Assembly (NCBI RefSeq): GCF_009905375.1
Contig: NC_133655.1
Span: 169,259,141-169,323,140, forward strand
Length of the DNA stretch: 64,000 nt
Direction of reading: 5' to 3'
Source: Apium graveolens
Taxonomy: Eukaryota > Streptophyta > Magnoliopsida > Apiales > Apiaceae
The number at the start of each line of letters is the position of its first letter. The stretch's first letter is position 1. The position numbers and the translations under genes are program-made. The notes beneath the pieces were generated by a model. That model was not told the DNA's origin, made no database searches, and saw only the letters and a list, made by a program, of their open reading frames with translations. Below, in pieces: positions 32,378 to 44,300 of the stretch.

Positions 32378-34031
32378 TGATGAATTTTAATCGCAACGGA
32401 GGCATGGTAAAACACTTTTACACATATAAAATCCAAATAAAAGCATATAAATCGTGATTAAAACATATGAATCGATTACTAACCTTTAATAGAAATCCAA
32501 AAGCAACGATCGGAGATCCTTAGCAGCTGCTCCTCAAACGTGAAGCACTCCACCGGTATCCACCAAGAAAACGACGTTAAGGAGGAGGAGGAGGTGGAGA
32601 GAATTATGTTTTTCTATAAACTTTTGGGTTAGAATAAAAATAGGGTTTATAATAGTATATTTATAGGCAAAATTTTCAGCTGAAATTTTCCCATAAAATA
32701 TTATTATTATTAACCCATTTATTATTCTCATTAATAATTAAAACACCTTTTAATTATTAATCCTTTTTCTAAACACTTTAGAAATAATTCTCTCTCTTGA
32801 TTTAATTTCCAAAAATTAAATTCTTAAGTAATAATATTAAGAACTTTTCTTAATTAATTTATAATCAATTAAATCTCATTTAATCAATTATTGAATTTGC
32901 CAATTAAATATTTATTTCATAAATAAATAATTATCAGCCATTATTAATTAATTCCTCCACCATTAAATCATTCTCTTTTTATGGTGTGACCCTGTAGGTT
33001 CAATATTAAGTCGGTAGTAGAAATAAATAATAATAAAACTATTTTATCATTATTTATATAAATTCTCTAATTTATTAAATATGATTAATTAATTAATCAT
33101 ATTTATTCTACATCGTGAGGGATACTTCTCAGCATATCGCGACTATCCGGATAATACGAATTCACTGCTTAGAATACCAAGAACCTATTCAGTGAATAGT
33201 TACCGTACAATAAACTCCTTCTACCCTACAATGTCCTGATTAAATACAAGGCATGGATCTTGTGTCAAGCCTATCTAATTTAATCACTTGCTTACCATTT
33301 ACTATGCTTAGTTCTATGCAAATTAGAAACTCCTTTCTAATTTCATTCACTCTGGCCAGAGATTCCTGAACTAGCATAAATGGATCAGCCTTGAACATTC
33401 GCTTCCTTCACTGGAAGGGGTAGATCCTTTATTGATCATACACTATCTTTGTGTACAAATTCCTATACCCAGTAGAGCCCTAATAATTATCCCTGGAGAC
33501 TAAGAACTAAACCAAAGCATAGTTCAGTGTACACAAGATGACTATGATGACCTCAAGTCTAAGGATACTTGTACAACTATCACTATGTGAACAACTGCTG
33601 ACACGTGAGTGAACTCCATCAGCTGTTCAGCTGTGCGAGTCATGTTCAGTGAACTTATTCTATAATAAGCACCTACATACTAGCTATAATGTCACCACAC
33701 AAATGTCTATGAGAACAAACATCCTTCATAATGAAGCAAGCATAGTATGTACCGATCTTTGCGGATTATTAATTACCAGTTAGTAATCCTATGACCAGGA
33801 ACTATTTAAGTTTAGAGTTATCATCTTTTAGGTCTCACTATTATGATCTCATCATAATCCATAAAAGCTTTACTCTAAACTATGGTATATCTTACTTAAA
33901 CACTTAAATAGATAGAGCCCGTAATAAAAATAAAACAAGTCTTTTATTAATATCAATGAAATCAAAACAGATTACATAAAAGTTATTCCTAAATCCTAAT
34001 ACATGATTGGACTTAGGACATATTCCTTTCA
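32378..34031 (-). repeat. 3' LTR of element D (1654 bp)
   Basis: In element orientation it starts TGAAAGGAATATG at 34031 and ends TTAAAATTCATCA at 32378. A TATA box (TATAAATA, minus) is at 32658-32665, followed by a leader with a CCTCCTCCTCC run. Large parts are AT-rich. No gene is seen. Confidence 0.93.
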
Positions 34032-34045
34032 ATCTCCCACTTGTA
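34032..34045 (-). other. polypurine tract of element D
   Basis: The minus strand reads AAGTGGGAGAT directly before the LTR start TGAAAGG. Confidence 0.8.
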
Positions 34046-35778
34046 CTAAAGCCAATCACTCTGGTATCTAATACCCATCTAGTCTTTATGACGATCAAAA
34101 TGACTTTCATAAAGTAGCTTTGTGAGTGGGTCTGCTATGTTGTTATGTGTGTCAACTCTAATTCAATACAATACAAGAAATGTTATCGCGCTCCCACTAA
34201 CCCTTTTGTAGACACATGGTTCATCTACGTTTTTCATAAAACCAAAGTCTTTGATTGTCTCATCAAAACGGATGTTCCATCTACGAGAAGCTTGCTTTAA
34301 ACCACATATGGTTCGCAGCAGCTTACACACTATGTTATCATTTCTCTTGGAAAGAAAAGCATCTGGCTAATTGCCAGATCTCATAGTCGTAGTAAGCAGC
34401 AATCGCAAGCAAAATCCGAACTGATTTTAACAGGGCTACAGGTAAAAGGTTTCATTAAAGTCAATCCATTACCTTTGTTTGAATCCTTTTCCCAAAAACC
34501 TGGCCTTAAAGGTCTCCACCTGGCCATCTACTCTAATCATTCTTTTTTATCCCGTATACATAGATTTTATTCCGGATTTCATGGCACTATGCCATTTCTA
34601 TGAGTCAACACTACTCATAGCCTCATTATAGGTCACAGGGTCGTCATCATCAATGATCGACAACTCATTGTCATTCTCAATGACAAGGCCATATTACCTC
34701 TCAGGTTGGCGAGACACTCTCCCTGACCTACGAATGGGCTGTTCCACAGAAGGTTGTTCAGTCAGAACAGGTGTTTCCACTTGATCCGTAGTAGTTTGTG
34801 CTTCTTGAACTTCATCAAGTTCAATTTTGCTCCCACTGTTTCCTTCAAGGATAAACTCCTTTTCCAAGAAGGTAGCATGTCTGGAAACAAACACCCGATG
34901 ATCGGTGTAAAAGTAATACCCTAAAGTCTCTTTAGGATATCCCACAAAACTACATTTTACGGATCGATATTCCAGCTTATCTGGGTCAACTTACTTGACA
35001 TAAGCTGGACATCCCCAAATCTTAACATGTTTAAGACTCGGTTTCCTTTCTTTCCATATCTCATACGGAGTTTGAGGAACAGATTTGGAAGGCACCTTAT
35101 TCAGTAAATATGCTGAGGTTTCCAATGCATAACCCCATAGGAATACTGGAAGATTTGCATAGCTCATCATGGACCGAACTATGTCTAACAAAGTTCGATT
35201 TCTCCTTTCAGATACCAATCTGGAGGCGTCCACTGGGAGACTATACCATTTACTTTGAGATAATCCAGAAACTCTCCATTCAAGTATTCACCACCTCGAT
35301 CTAATCGAAGAATTATAATACTATGTTTGGTTTGTTTCTCCACTTCATACTTATACTCTTTGAACTTTTCAAAGGCTTCAGACTTGTGTTTCATCAAACA
35401 CATATCCGAATCTAGATCTATTATCCATGAAAGTAATGAAGTATGAAAATCCACCCATGGCTTGCGTAGACATTGGTCCACATACATCTGTGTGTACCAT
35501 TCCTAGCAAATTTGCAGCCCTCTCTCCATATCTAGTAAATGGAGACTGCAGTGCCACAATGAAGTGAGATTTTCATCATCCCTTTTCTTTTACTAGTTTG
35601 TTCAATCTGAAGTAAATTATGTCACATTTATACAGACCATTATTTAAAGTATCACGTCCATAAAGAATATTATCTCTAAGAATAGAACATTCATTATTCT
35701 CAATAATAAATGAAAATCCAGCCAAGTCTAACATGGGAATAATATTCCTCACAATCGAGGGGACAAAATAACAATTAT
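34046..35778 (-). pseudogene. pol: element D integrase and RT remnants
   Basis: Minus-strand pieces show integrase (35487-35185: LMKHKSEAFEKFKEYKYEVE and [17 protein letters not shown]; 35233-34991: [30 protein letters not shown]) and the post-integrase linker (34945-34694, ending SGRVSRQPER). RT survives only as scraps at 34180-34560: DGQVETFKARFLGKGFKQR, then AAYYDYEIWQ, then LRTICGLKQASRRWN. The catalytic YVDD region and almost all RNase H are absent; the sequence jumps to DTHNNIADPLTK, the end of RNase H, near 34120-34150. Many stops and frameshifts are present. Confidence 0.85.
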
Positions 35779-36840
35779 TTAAAAAACAATAGTCTTGCCC
35801 GTAGGCATATGTAAATGAAATGATTCTACATCTTCAGCAGCAACTCTTGCTCCATTTCCCATCAGTAGAATCACCTCCTCTTCCTCAAGAGTCCTACTTC
35901 TCCTTAGTCCCTGCAACAAATTGCAGATATAAGAACCACAGGCGGTATCTAATACCCAAGTAGAAATTTGATTTAATGACATATTCACTTCTATCATGAA
36001 CATACCTGAATCAGAAGCGATAGTCTCACTACCCTTCTTCTTCTTCAATTCTGCAAGGTAAACCTTGCAGTTCCTCTTCCAGTGCCCCACCTTGTCACAG
36101 TGAAAGCAAACAACTTTGCTCTTGGGGTCTTCAGCTTTTGGTGGAACCGGCTTTTCTTCACCTACTTTCTTCTTCTTGGAAGGGTTCCTCTTCCTTTTCT
36201 TAGGATTGGAACCTTCACCAATAAGAAGAACAGAACTCTTCTTAGGGGGGAAATTCGATTCCGCAGTCTTCAACATGTTGTGGAGTTCAGGCAGGCTGAC
36301 ATCCAACTTATTCATGTGAAAGTTCACAACAAACTGCGAGAACGAACTCGGAAGCGATTGCAAGACCAAGTCTTGGCTCAGCTCCCCATCCATGGCAAAA
36401 ACAAGTTGTCCAAGACGTTCAATCAAATTGATCATCTTAAGTACATGGTCATTCACAGATGATCCCTCAAACATCCTACAACCGAACAGCTCCTTCGATA
36501 TCTCATATCGAGCTGTCCTCCCTACCACATCATACAACTCTTGTAGATGCATGAGGATAGTGTGAGCATCCATATGCTCATGTTGCTTCTGTAGCTCAAT
36601 GTTCATGGAAGCTAGCATGATGCATTGAGCAACATTTGCATCATCTACCCACTTACGATACACAACATGTTCATCATTATGTTCATCACTAGCAGGTTCA
36701 GTAGGCTTAGGTGAGTCAATCACGTATTCCAGCTTCTCAATCCTGAGAACAATTCTCAAGTTTCGAAGCCAGTCAGCATAATTAGGACCAGTCAACTTGT
36801 GAGCATCCAGTATGCTCCTGAGTGATAGTGCAGAAGACAT
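35779..36840 (-). pseudogene. gag: element D gag and start of protease
   Basis: The ATG at 36840 (MSSALSLRSILDAHKL) is chosen over the upstream in-frame start because it begins the conserved gag. The frame gives 353 residues: a UBN2-type gag domain (GPNYADWLRNLRIVLR, LFGCRMFEGSSVNDHVLKM), a Lys-rich stretch (KKRKRNPSKKKKV), one zinc knuckle (CFHCDKVGHWKRNC) and the start of protease (STWVLDTACGSYICN). It ends in a stop at 35779, shortly after the protease start. Gag itself looks uninterrupted; protease and everything beyond are broken. Confidence 0.85.
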
Positions 36841-38682
36841 AATGTATATTGTAAATCTGTAAATGATAAACACATAACAACACTTAGCAAATATTCGATT
36901 TCATTTTAAAACACTATATGAATCGGGTCTTCATTCATAAGTGGCTCCCACTAGTTTATCTAATTTATTCAACCCCCTACGTGAAAAATTAAGCATTCAT
37001 AATGCTAGTGGGAATAGGGATCCTACATTCCATTACACAACCCCGGCTGTAGCACGAACCGCCATGTAATGTTCAATAGGCAGACAACTCTTGTCAATTA
37101 CATCTTATGTTATTCCCTAATCAAACTTTAGCCTCTTGAATAATTGAGTCACGACTGGGGCACGACAAACTCAATATTCTAAGTCAAGTCTAACCCAACA
37201 TTCCGTACAATTGAATCAGTCCCCAACGGCCCACGGCTGTGGCACGTACCGACCTTTAGATTCTAATTCAATGTACACATCTCTATGTAATAGACAAGTA
37301 TTTCTTATTTCGAAATCAAATCCCTCGGCTGTAGCACGAACCGACAATGATTCAAAAATAAGAACTACTTTTCTATCATGTTGGAAGGCTATGACCGACA
37401 CAAGCCCGTTGTGTCATTGGCCAATTACTACTTGATATTATTTAATTTTAGAGGGATTATATTACGTTACAATCATAATCATATTATAAAGAGATTCTTC
37501 CTTTTAAATTAAATATTTCAAATCAATAATCAATAATCAGATGATTCCCAGATCGGGTGGAGCATTGTCAAGAGGCGTCACTTAATAACCCTTTCTTACA
37601 GATAGAAATCTGCTGTTGACAGAATCATCCTTTCTCTCATATCGAAAATTCATATACAATTACGTGTTTCATAAACACAAGAATCTCATGATTGTATTCA
37701 TAATATTATTATTAAGGTTATGAAACAATTTCACTATACTAGGTTGTCTAACAAACGCCTTATGTTCATTTAAGTTCACCTAAATCTATCATCGCATGAT
37801 AAACTAAGCATATATCACATATATCAACATGAATAAACATCAAGGTAGGCATGTTACATCATCTAGCATATTGGTCTAAGCATTATACATCTCTATGTAT
37901 CACATTAAGCATTTAAAAGCAATTAAAACAGTCAAAAACAGCTTTAAAACACTTCATGGAATATAATCAGTTCAAACCTTTTATATAAACTAAAATTTGA
38001 TCACCATTAGATCCGTCTCGGAAAAACGAATCCAACGATATATTGCACGCCCAAAATGGAGTTACGAAACTCCCAAAAAATCAAATTTAAAAATAACAGA
38101 TGGGCTGTAACGCATTACAGGAACGCGTTACTAGCTCTGTAACGCATTCCGGTGATGCGTTACAACCCTTTTATGCCATTAAAAGGAGTAACGAATTCCG
38201 CGAATGCGCCACAAGGTGTAACGCATTACCGGAATGCGCGACACCCCCTCGCGCGCGCGTGCGCCACACGCGCCTGCAGCAGCCGCCGTTGCTTTTTCCT
38301 CTCAATCGCCGCGCCTGACATTTTCTGCCGTGTCTGTCTTCTCTGTACCTTTTTCGTACATTCAACAGAATAGCAACAGCAGATGTATATATATATATAC
38401 ATACTAACAATTTATATATATATATATGATTATTTAATTACGAATTTAATTGCAACAACTTCAAAAATTCATAATAAAAAATTTATACATCATAAAATTA
38501 TGAAAAAAAATACCCAGATGATCTACAACACTTGTAGAACCCAGATCAACATTCTAAATTATTATGAGAAATGATTTCTCATCAGACATAATTAATCCAC
38601 AATATAACTTGTAAAAATTATAATTAATTCATACAAGCACATAGAATTCTGAAATTTTTACCACAGATCTATATGCATACAA
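36841..38682 (-). other. long 5' leader of element D with short repeats
   Basis: There is no credible gene in this 1.8 kb between PBS and gag. It holds three imperfect copies of CGGCTGTAGCACGAACCG (near 37044, 37234 and 37326), a cluster of four 25-bp GC-rich palindromes (38107-38242) and TA microsatellites (about 38382-38400 and 38414-38428). Confidence 0.75.
38107..38242. repeat. cluster of four 25-bp palindrome-like units
   Basis: Units of exactly 25 bp start at 38107, 38139, 38188 and 38218. Each starts GTAACG. The first two end CGTTAC and form stems, the second perfect over nine base pairs (GTAACGCAT/ATGCGTTAC). The third and fourth are decayed on one arm. GC and CpG content is far above the flanks. 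Confidence 0.85.
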
Positions 38683-38700
38683 CCTATGCTCTAATACCGA
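38683..38700 (-). other. primer-binding site of element D, altered iMet type
   Basis: On the minus strand TCGGTATTAGAGC directly follows the 5' LTR. It resembles TGGTATCAGAGC with substitutions, so it is either a decayed iMet site or a variant. Confidence 0.7.
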
Positions 38701-40354
38701 TGATGGATTTTAATCGCAGCGGAGGCATGGTAAAACACTTTTACACATATAAAATCCAAATAAAAGCATATAAATCGTGATTAAAACATATGAATCGATT
38801 ACTAACCTTTAATAGCAATCAAAAAGCAACGATCGGAGATCCTTAGCAGCTGCTCCTCAAACGTGAAGCACTCCACTGGTATCCACCAAGAAAACGACGT
38901 TAAGGAGGAGAAGGAGGTGGAGAGAATTAGGTTTTTCTATAAACTTTTGGGTTAGAATAAAAATAGGGTTTATAATAGTATATTTATAGGCAAAATTTTC
39001 AGCTGAAATTTTCCCATAAAATATTATTATTATTAACCCATTTATTATTCTCATTAATAATTAAAACACCTTTTAATTATTAATCCTTTTTCTAAACACT
39101 TTAGAAATAATTCTCTCTCTTGATTTAATTTCCAAAAATTAAATTCTTAATTAATAATATTAAGAACTTTTCTTAATTAATTTATAATCAATTAAATCTC
39201 ATTTAATCAATTGTTAAATTTTCCAATTAATTATTTATTTCATAAATAAATAATTATCAGCTATTATTAATTAATTCCTCCACCATTAAATCATTCTCTT
39301 TTTATGGTGTGATCCTGTAGGTTCAATATTAAGCCAGTAGTAGAAATAAATAATAATAAAACTATTTTATCATTATTTATATAAATTCTCTAATTTATTA
39401 AATATGATTAATTAATTAATCATATTTATTCTACATCGTGAGGGATACTTCTCAGCATATCGCGACTATCCGGATAATACTAATTCACTGCTTAGAATAC
39501 CAAGAACCTATTCAGTGAATAGTTACCATACAATAAACTCCTTCTACCCTACAATGTCCTGATTAAATACAAGGCATGGATCTTGTGTCAAGCCTATCTA
39601 ATTTAATCACTTGCTTACCATTTACTATGCTTAGTTCTATGCAAATTAGAAACTCCTTTCTAATTTCATTCACTTTGGCTAGAGATTCCTGAACTAGCAT
39701 AAGTAGATCAGCCTTGAACATTTGCTTCCTTCACTGGAAGGGGTAAATCCTTTATTGATCATACACTATCTTCGTGTACAAATTCCTATACCCAGTAGAG
39801 CCCTAATAATTGTCCCTGGAGACTAAGAACTAAACCAAAGCATAGTTCAGTGTACACAAGATGACTATGATGACCTCAAGTCTAAGGATACTTGTACAAC
39901 TATCACTATATGAACAACTGCTGACACGTGAGTGAACTCCATCAGTTGTTCAGCTGTGCGAGTCATGTTCAGTAAACTTATTCTATAATAAGCACCTACA
40001 TACTAGCTATAGTGTCACCACACAAATGTCTATGAGAACAGACATCCTTCATAATGAAGCAAGCATAGTATGTACCGATATTTGCGGATTATTAATTACC
40101 AGTTAGTAATCCTATGACCAGGAACTATTTAAGTTTAGAGTTATCATCTTTTAGGTCTCACTATTATGATCTCATCATAATCCATAAAAGCTTTACTCTA
40201 AATTATGGTATATCTTATTTAAACACTTACATAGATAGAGCCCGTAATAAAAACAAAACAAGTCTTTTATTAATATCAATGAAATCAAAACAGATTACAT
40301 AAAAGTTATTCCTAAATCCTAATACATGATTGGACTTAGGACATATTCCTTTCA
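38701..40354 (-). repeat. 5' LTR of element D (1654 bp)
   Basis: It has the same length as the copy at 32378-34031 with about 36 scattered substitutions, mostly transitions. It is followed by the second ACAAA target copy. Confidence 0.93.
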
Positions 40355-40395
40355 ACAAATCCATATTGGGACATTATCTTTACTACTGGTGCCAT
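40355..40395 (-). pseudogene. element B extra ORF, first codons
   Basis: The ATG at 40395 opens a frame (MAPVVKIMSQYGF) that runs into the ACAAA target site at 40355-40359 and continues across element D at 32377 in the same frame. This fixes the true start of the B extra ORF. Like the C protein it begins Met-Ala-Pro. Confidence 0.82.
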
Positions 40396-40514
40396 TATAG
40401 TGGGTAGAGGTTGCAGAGAAAGGTTGAGAGTTTTGGGAGAGAAAGAGAGTAAAAGCTTTTGAAAAATTGCAAGAAAGCGTAAAGTGAAAATAAGAATTCA
40501 AAGGGGCTTTTATA
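40396..40514 (-). promoter_or_regulatory. internal promoter-like region of the element B extra ORF
   Basis: On the minus strand TATAAAAG (40507-40514) lies 112 bases before the ATG at 40395. The leader is C/T-rich and contains the 17-base block (complement of 40439-40455) shared exactly with the element C leader. Confidence 0.62.
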
Positions 40515-40955
40515 CTTTCTCAAATTAAAACATAAAGAGAATGATTAAACAATATTTTTAAGTAAATTACAGCCGTTTGAGAATAAAGGAAAATAGTATG
40601 TATTTTAAAAATTGCCTTTAATACAAATACATACAACTGTGTATATATATATGTATCAACAGTTAAGTAAAGAGAATCAACGGCTGTGACTTACTTAAAA
40701 CGACTGATGTGACACTTCAACGGATGAGGTAAACAGTTATCCGTTGAAGATTAACACAGTTTTATCCGTTGAAGGATAAAATTACCAGAAATGTATTTGT
40801 CTTTTAACGGATAATGAACATCCGTTGATAGAATAGTTTTGGCTTTCAACGGATAGGGAATATCCATTGATAGAATAGACTTTACTTAAAGCCAACTTTG
40901 TTCTTGCAACAAATTCATTTCAGGCTACAAAAAAAATTATAATAAGGACATAAAT
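40515..40955 (-). other. motif-rich spacer of element B between pol and extra ORF
   Basis: No gene is visible. At 40660-40880 there are about nine copies or variants of TCAACGGAT/ATCCGTTGA on both strands, upstream of the internal TATA box. The same motif fills the B LTR U3. Confidence 0.75.
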
Positions 40956-43900
40956 TTATGAATAATTAAGCATACCTAGCTCACTTACTAATCTTGTGAA
41001 TGTTGATTCATCAAGTGGCTTGGTAAATATATCTGCAATCTATTTTTCACTTGGAACAAAATGAAGTTCCACTGTACCATTCATCACATGTTCCCTTATG
41101 AAGTGGTACTTGATGTCAATGTGCTTGGTTCTTGAGTGCTGCACTGGATTTTCAGTAATGGCAATGGCACTTGTGTTGTCACAGAATATTGGAATTTTTT
41201 CAACATTTAGCCCATAGTCAAATAGTTGATTCCTCATCCATAGTATCTGTGCACAGCAACTACCAGCAGCAATGTACTCAGCTTCAGCTGTTGATGTAGA
41301 AACATAATTTTGCTTCTTATGAATCATGACACAAGCTTATTCCCTAGAAATTGACAGATGCCAGTTGTACTTTTCCTGTCTATTTTGCAACCTGCATAAT
41401 CTGCATCTGAGTAGCCAATTAGATCAAAACCAGACTCTCTAGGGTACCAAATTCCTAGATTTGGAGTCCCTTTGAGATATCTGAAAATTCTTTTAATAGC
41501 AACTAAGTGAGATTCTTTAGGGTCAGCTTCAAATCTAGCACAGAGACATGTAGAAAACATTATATCAGGTCTACTGGCAGTTAAATATAGAAGTGAACCA
41601 ACCATGCCTCTATAACTTGTAATGTCCACAGACTTTTCAGCCTTGTTTAATTCAAGCTTGGTGGCAGTGGCCATGGGAGTTTTTGCTGATGAACATTCCA
41701 TTAAGTCAAACTTCTTTAAAAGATCATAAATATATTTAGTTTGACTAATGAAAATTCCACCACTAACTTGTTTAACTTGTAAACCAAGAAAATAAGTTAG
41801 CTCTCCCATCATGCTCATTTCATATTTATTTTGCATTAACTTAGCAAACTTTTTACAAAGCTTATCATCTGTAGAACCAAATATAATATCATCTACATAA
41901 ATTTGAACAAGTATTGTAGAGCCATTAACATTTCTAAAGAAAAGAGTTTTGTCAATAGTACCTCTTGTGAAGTAATTATCTAGGAGAAATTTTGACAAAG
42001 TCTCATACCAGGCTCTAGGTGCTTGCTTTAGTCCATAGAGTGCTTTCAACAGATAATACACATGGTTTGGAAAATTAGAATCTTCTAATCCTGGAGGTTG
42101 GCTCACATAAACTTCTTCCTCCAATTCTCCATTCAGAGATGCAATCTTGACATCCATTTGATAGGCTCTGAAATTGGCATGGGCTGCATAGGCTAGAAAA
42201 ATTCTGATGGCTTCAAGTCTTGCAACGGAAGCAAATGTCTCATCAAAATCTATTCCCTCTTGTTGAGAATAGCCCTTGGCAACCAATCTAGCTTTATTCC
42301 TTATGACAATGCCATTTTCATCCATCTCATTTCTGAATACCCATTTTGTGTCAATGGAGCTCTTATTCTTTGGCTTGGGTACCTTGTTCCTCTCAAATTG
42401 GTTTAGCTCCTCTTGCATTGCTAAAATCCAATCTGGATCCAATAGAGCTTTTTTCACTCTCTTAGGTTCCTCCTGTGATAGAAAACTACTGTATAGACAT
42501 TCATCTTGAGTAGCCCTTCTAGTTTGCACCTTAGATGTTGCATCACCAATGATCAATTCAAAAGGATGATTCTTGGTCCATTTTCTTTGAGGTGGTAGAT
42601 TAGCTCTAGATGAGGTTGCCTCAGTATTTTCATGATGTGAGATAGAGTGTTGATTGGTTGAAACTCCCCATAAGTTACTGATCCTTTGAAAGGAACTGGG
42701 AGTTCTATCAACTGATGAAATAAATTGATTATCCGTTGATAGACTATGATCAACGGATGCTTCATTATGTACTTCAACGGATGATGCACTTTGTCTTTCA
42801 ACGGATGCTGCATTACTTCTATCAACAGATGCTGAATTATGACTTTCAACTGATACAGCATTTTGTGCATTATCCAGAGGCAGACTTTGAATCCTTTTCG
42901 AAGTGTCTTCTCCATCATTTTCGTCTTCACTATCATCACAATATATCTCAATGTTGTCAAATTTGAGTCCTTCATGATGTCCCTCATCTGTTAGTCCATC
43001 AATCTTTTTATCATCAAACACAATATGCACATATTCCATAACAATGTTGGTTCTTAGATTGTAGACCCTATATGATTTTCCAGCAGAATAACCAACAAAT
43101 ATCCCTTCATCAGCTTTTGCATCAAACTTTCCTTTGTGATCAGGTTGGTTCCTTAGAACGTGGCATTTGCAACCAAAAACATGAAGGAAGTTTAAGGTTG
43201 GTTTTCTTCTCTTGAACAATTGATAGGGAGTCATGCCTTTTTCCTGATTGATTAGAGAAATATTCTGAGTGTAACATGCACAGTTAACAGCCTCAACCCA
43301 AAAATATGTTGGGAGTTTTGACTCTTCAAGCATTGTTCTTGCAGCTTCAATTAGTGATATGTTCTTTCTTTCCACCACACCATTTTATTGTGGAGTCCTT
43401 GGAGCCGAGAACTCATGCATGATCCCATTTTCTTCACAGAACAACCTCATGGTAGAATTTCTGAACTCAATTCGATTATCACTCCTGATATTTCTTACTT
43501 TGAAATCTGGATGATTGTTGACTTGCTTGATATGATTGATAATGATTTCACTAGCTTCATCCTTTGATCCAAGAAAGTAGGTCCATGAAAACTTTGAGAA
43601 ATCATCTACAATCACTAGGCAATATCTTTTCCTTGAAATTGACAATACATTGACTGGTCAAAAAGATCCATGTGTAGTAGTTGTAATGGTTCATCAATTG
43701 CTGATTCAAGCTTCTTACTGAATGATGCTCTCTTTTGCTTTCCTTTCTGACAAGTATCACACAGTCCATCCCTTGAGAATTCCACTAGAGGCATTCCTCT
43801 AACTAAGTCCTTTTTGACTAGATCATTCATTGTCTTGAAATTCAAATGGGACATCTTCTTGTGTCATAGCCAACTTTCATCTTGACTTGCTTTACTGAAA

Positions 43901-44286
43901 AGACAAGTAATTGATTCTGCATCTGTAGAGTTGAAGTTAGCCAAGTACACATTCCCTTTTCTAACTCCAGTTAGAACCACTTTGTTGTCCTTCTTACTTG
44001 TGACAACACAAGCTTCATAATTGAAGGAAACAGTATTCCCTCTGTCACATAGTTGACTGATGCTCAATAGATTGTGTTTGAGACCATCAACTAATGCAAC
44101 TTCATCAATGATGACATTTTCCTTTGAAATCAAGCCATATCCCATAGTGAACCATTTGCTGTCATCTCCAAAGGTTATGCTAGGGCCAGCTCTCTCCTTG
44201 AACTCTGTGAGCAGGGTGAAATCTCCTGTCATGTGCCTTGAACAACCACTGTCCAAGTACCATAGATTCCTTCTTTTTCCCTGCAC
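40956..44286 (-). pseudogene. pol: element B pol polyprotein with a few lesions
   Basis: All copia pol domains can be read on the minus strand. Protease: YLDSGCSRHMTGD near 44260. The pre-integrase zinc finger is cut by a stop at 43864-43866, where a Trp codon is expected. Integrase: LLHMDLF, RSDNRIEFRN (Arg for the usual Gly) and VERKN. A frameshift lies near 43640 and a stop near 43383. RT from about 42400 is open and has YQMDVK and [11 protein letters not shown]. RNase H has GYSDADYAG, a frameshift near 41325, then [12 protein letters not shown] and FCDNTSA, and a stop near 41040 just before the [13 protein letters not shown] end. The final stop is at about 40956. Few lesions fit its intermediate age. 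Confidence 0.9.
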
Positions 44287-44300
44287 ATAACAAAATCAAA

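Larger units (their letters stand above)
32378..40354 (-). mobile_element. Ty1/copia element D, complete ends, internally deleted
   Basis: The 7977-bp element has two LTRs of equal length (1654 bp) and a perfect target duplication ACAAA (32373-32377 and 40355-40359). In minus order: 5' LTR, PBS, a long 1.8 kb leader, gag, decayed protease and integrase, a fragment of RT, PPT and 3' LTR. There is no extra ORF, and its gag differs from those of A, B and C, so it is a different copia lineage. It inserted at about codon 14 of the element B extra ORF. I count about 36 LTR differences by eye (about 2.2%). The missing RT and RNase H make it non-autonomous. Confidence 0.93.

Noticed and set aside
38107..38242. 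CRISPR-like array of spaced 25-bp repeats
   Set aside because: Units are imperfect palindromes with irregular spacers in the leader of a plant retrotransposon; no CRISPR context exists in this DNA.
38100..38410. Overlapping Cys/Arg-rich frames on both strands
   Set aside because: They are by-products of GC-rich palindromes; no start context or domain.
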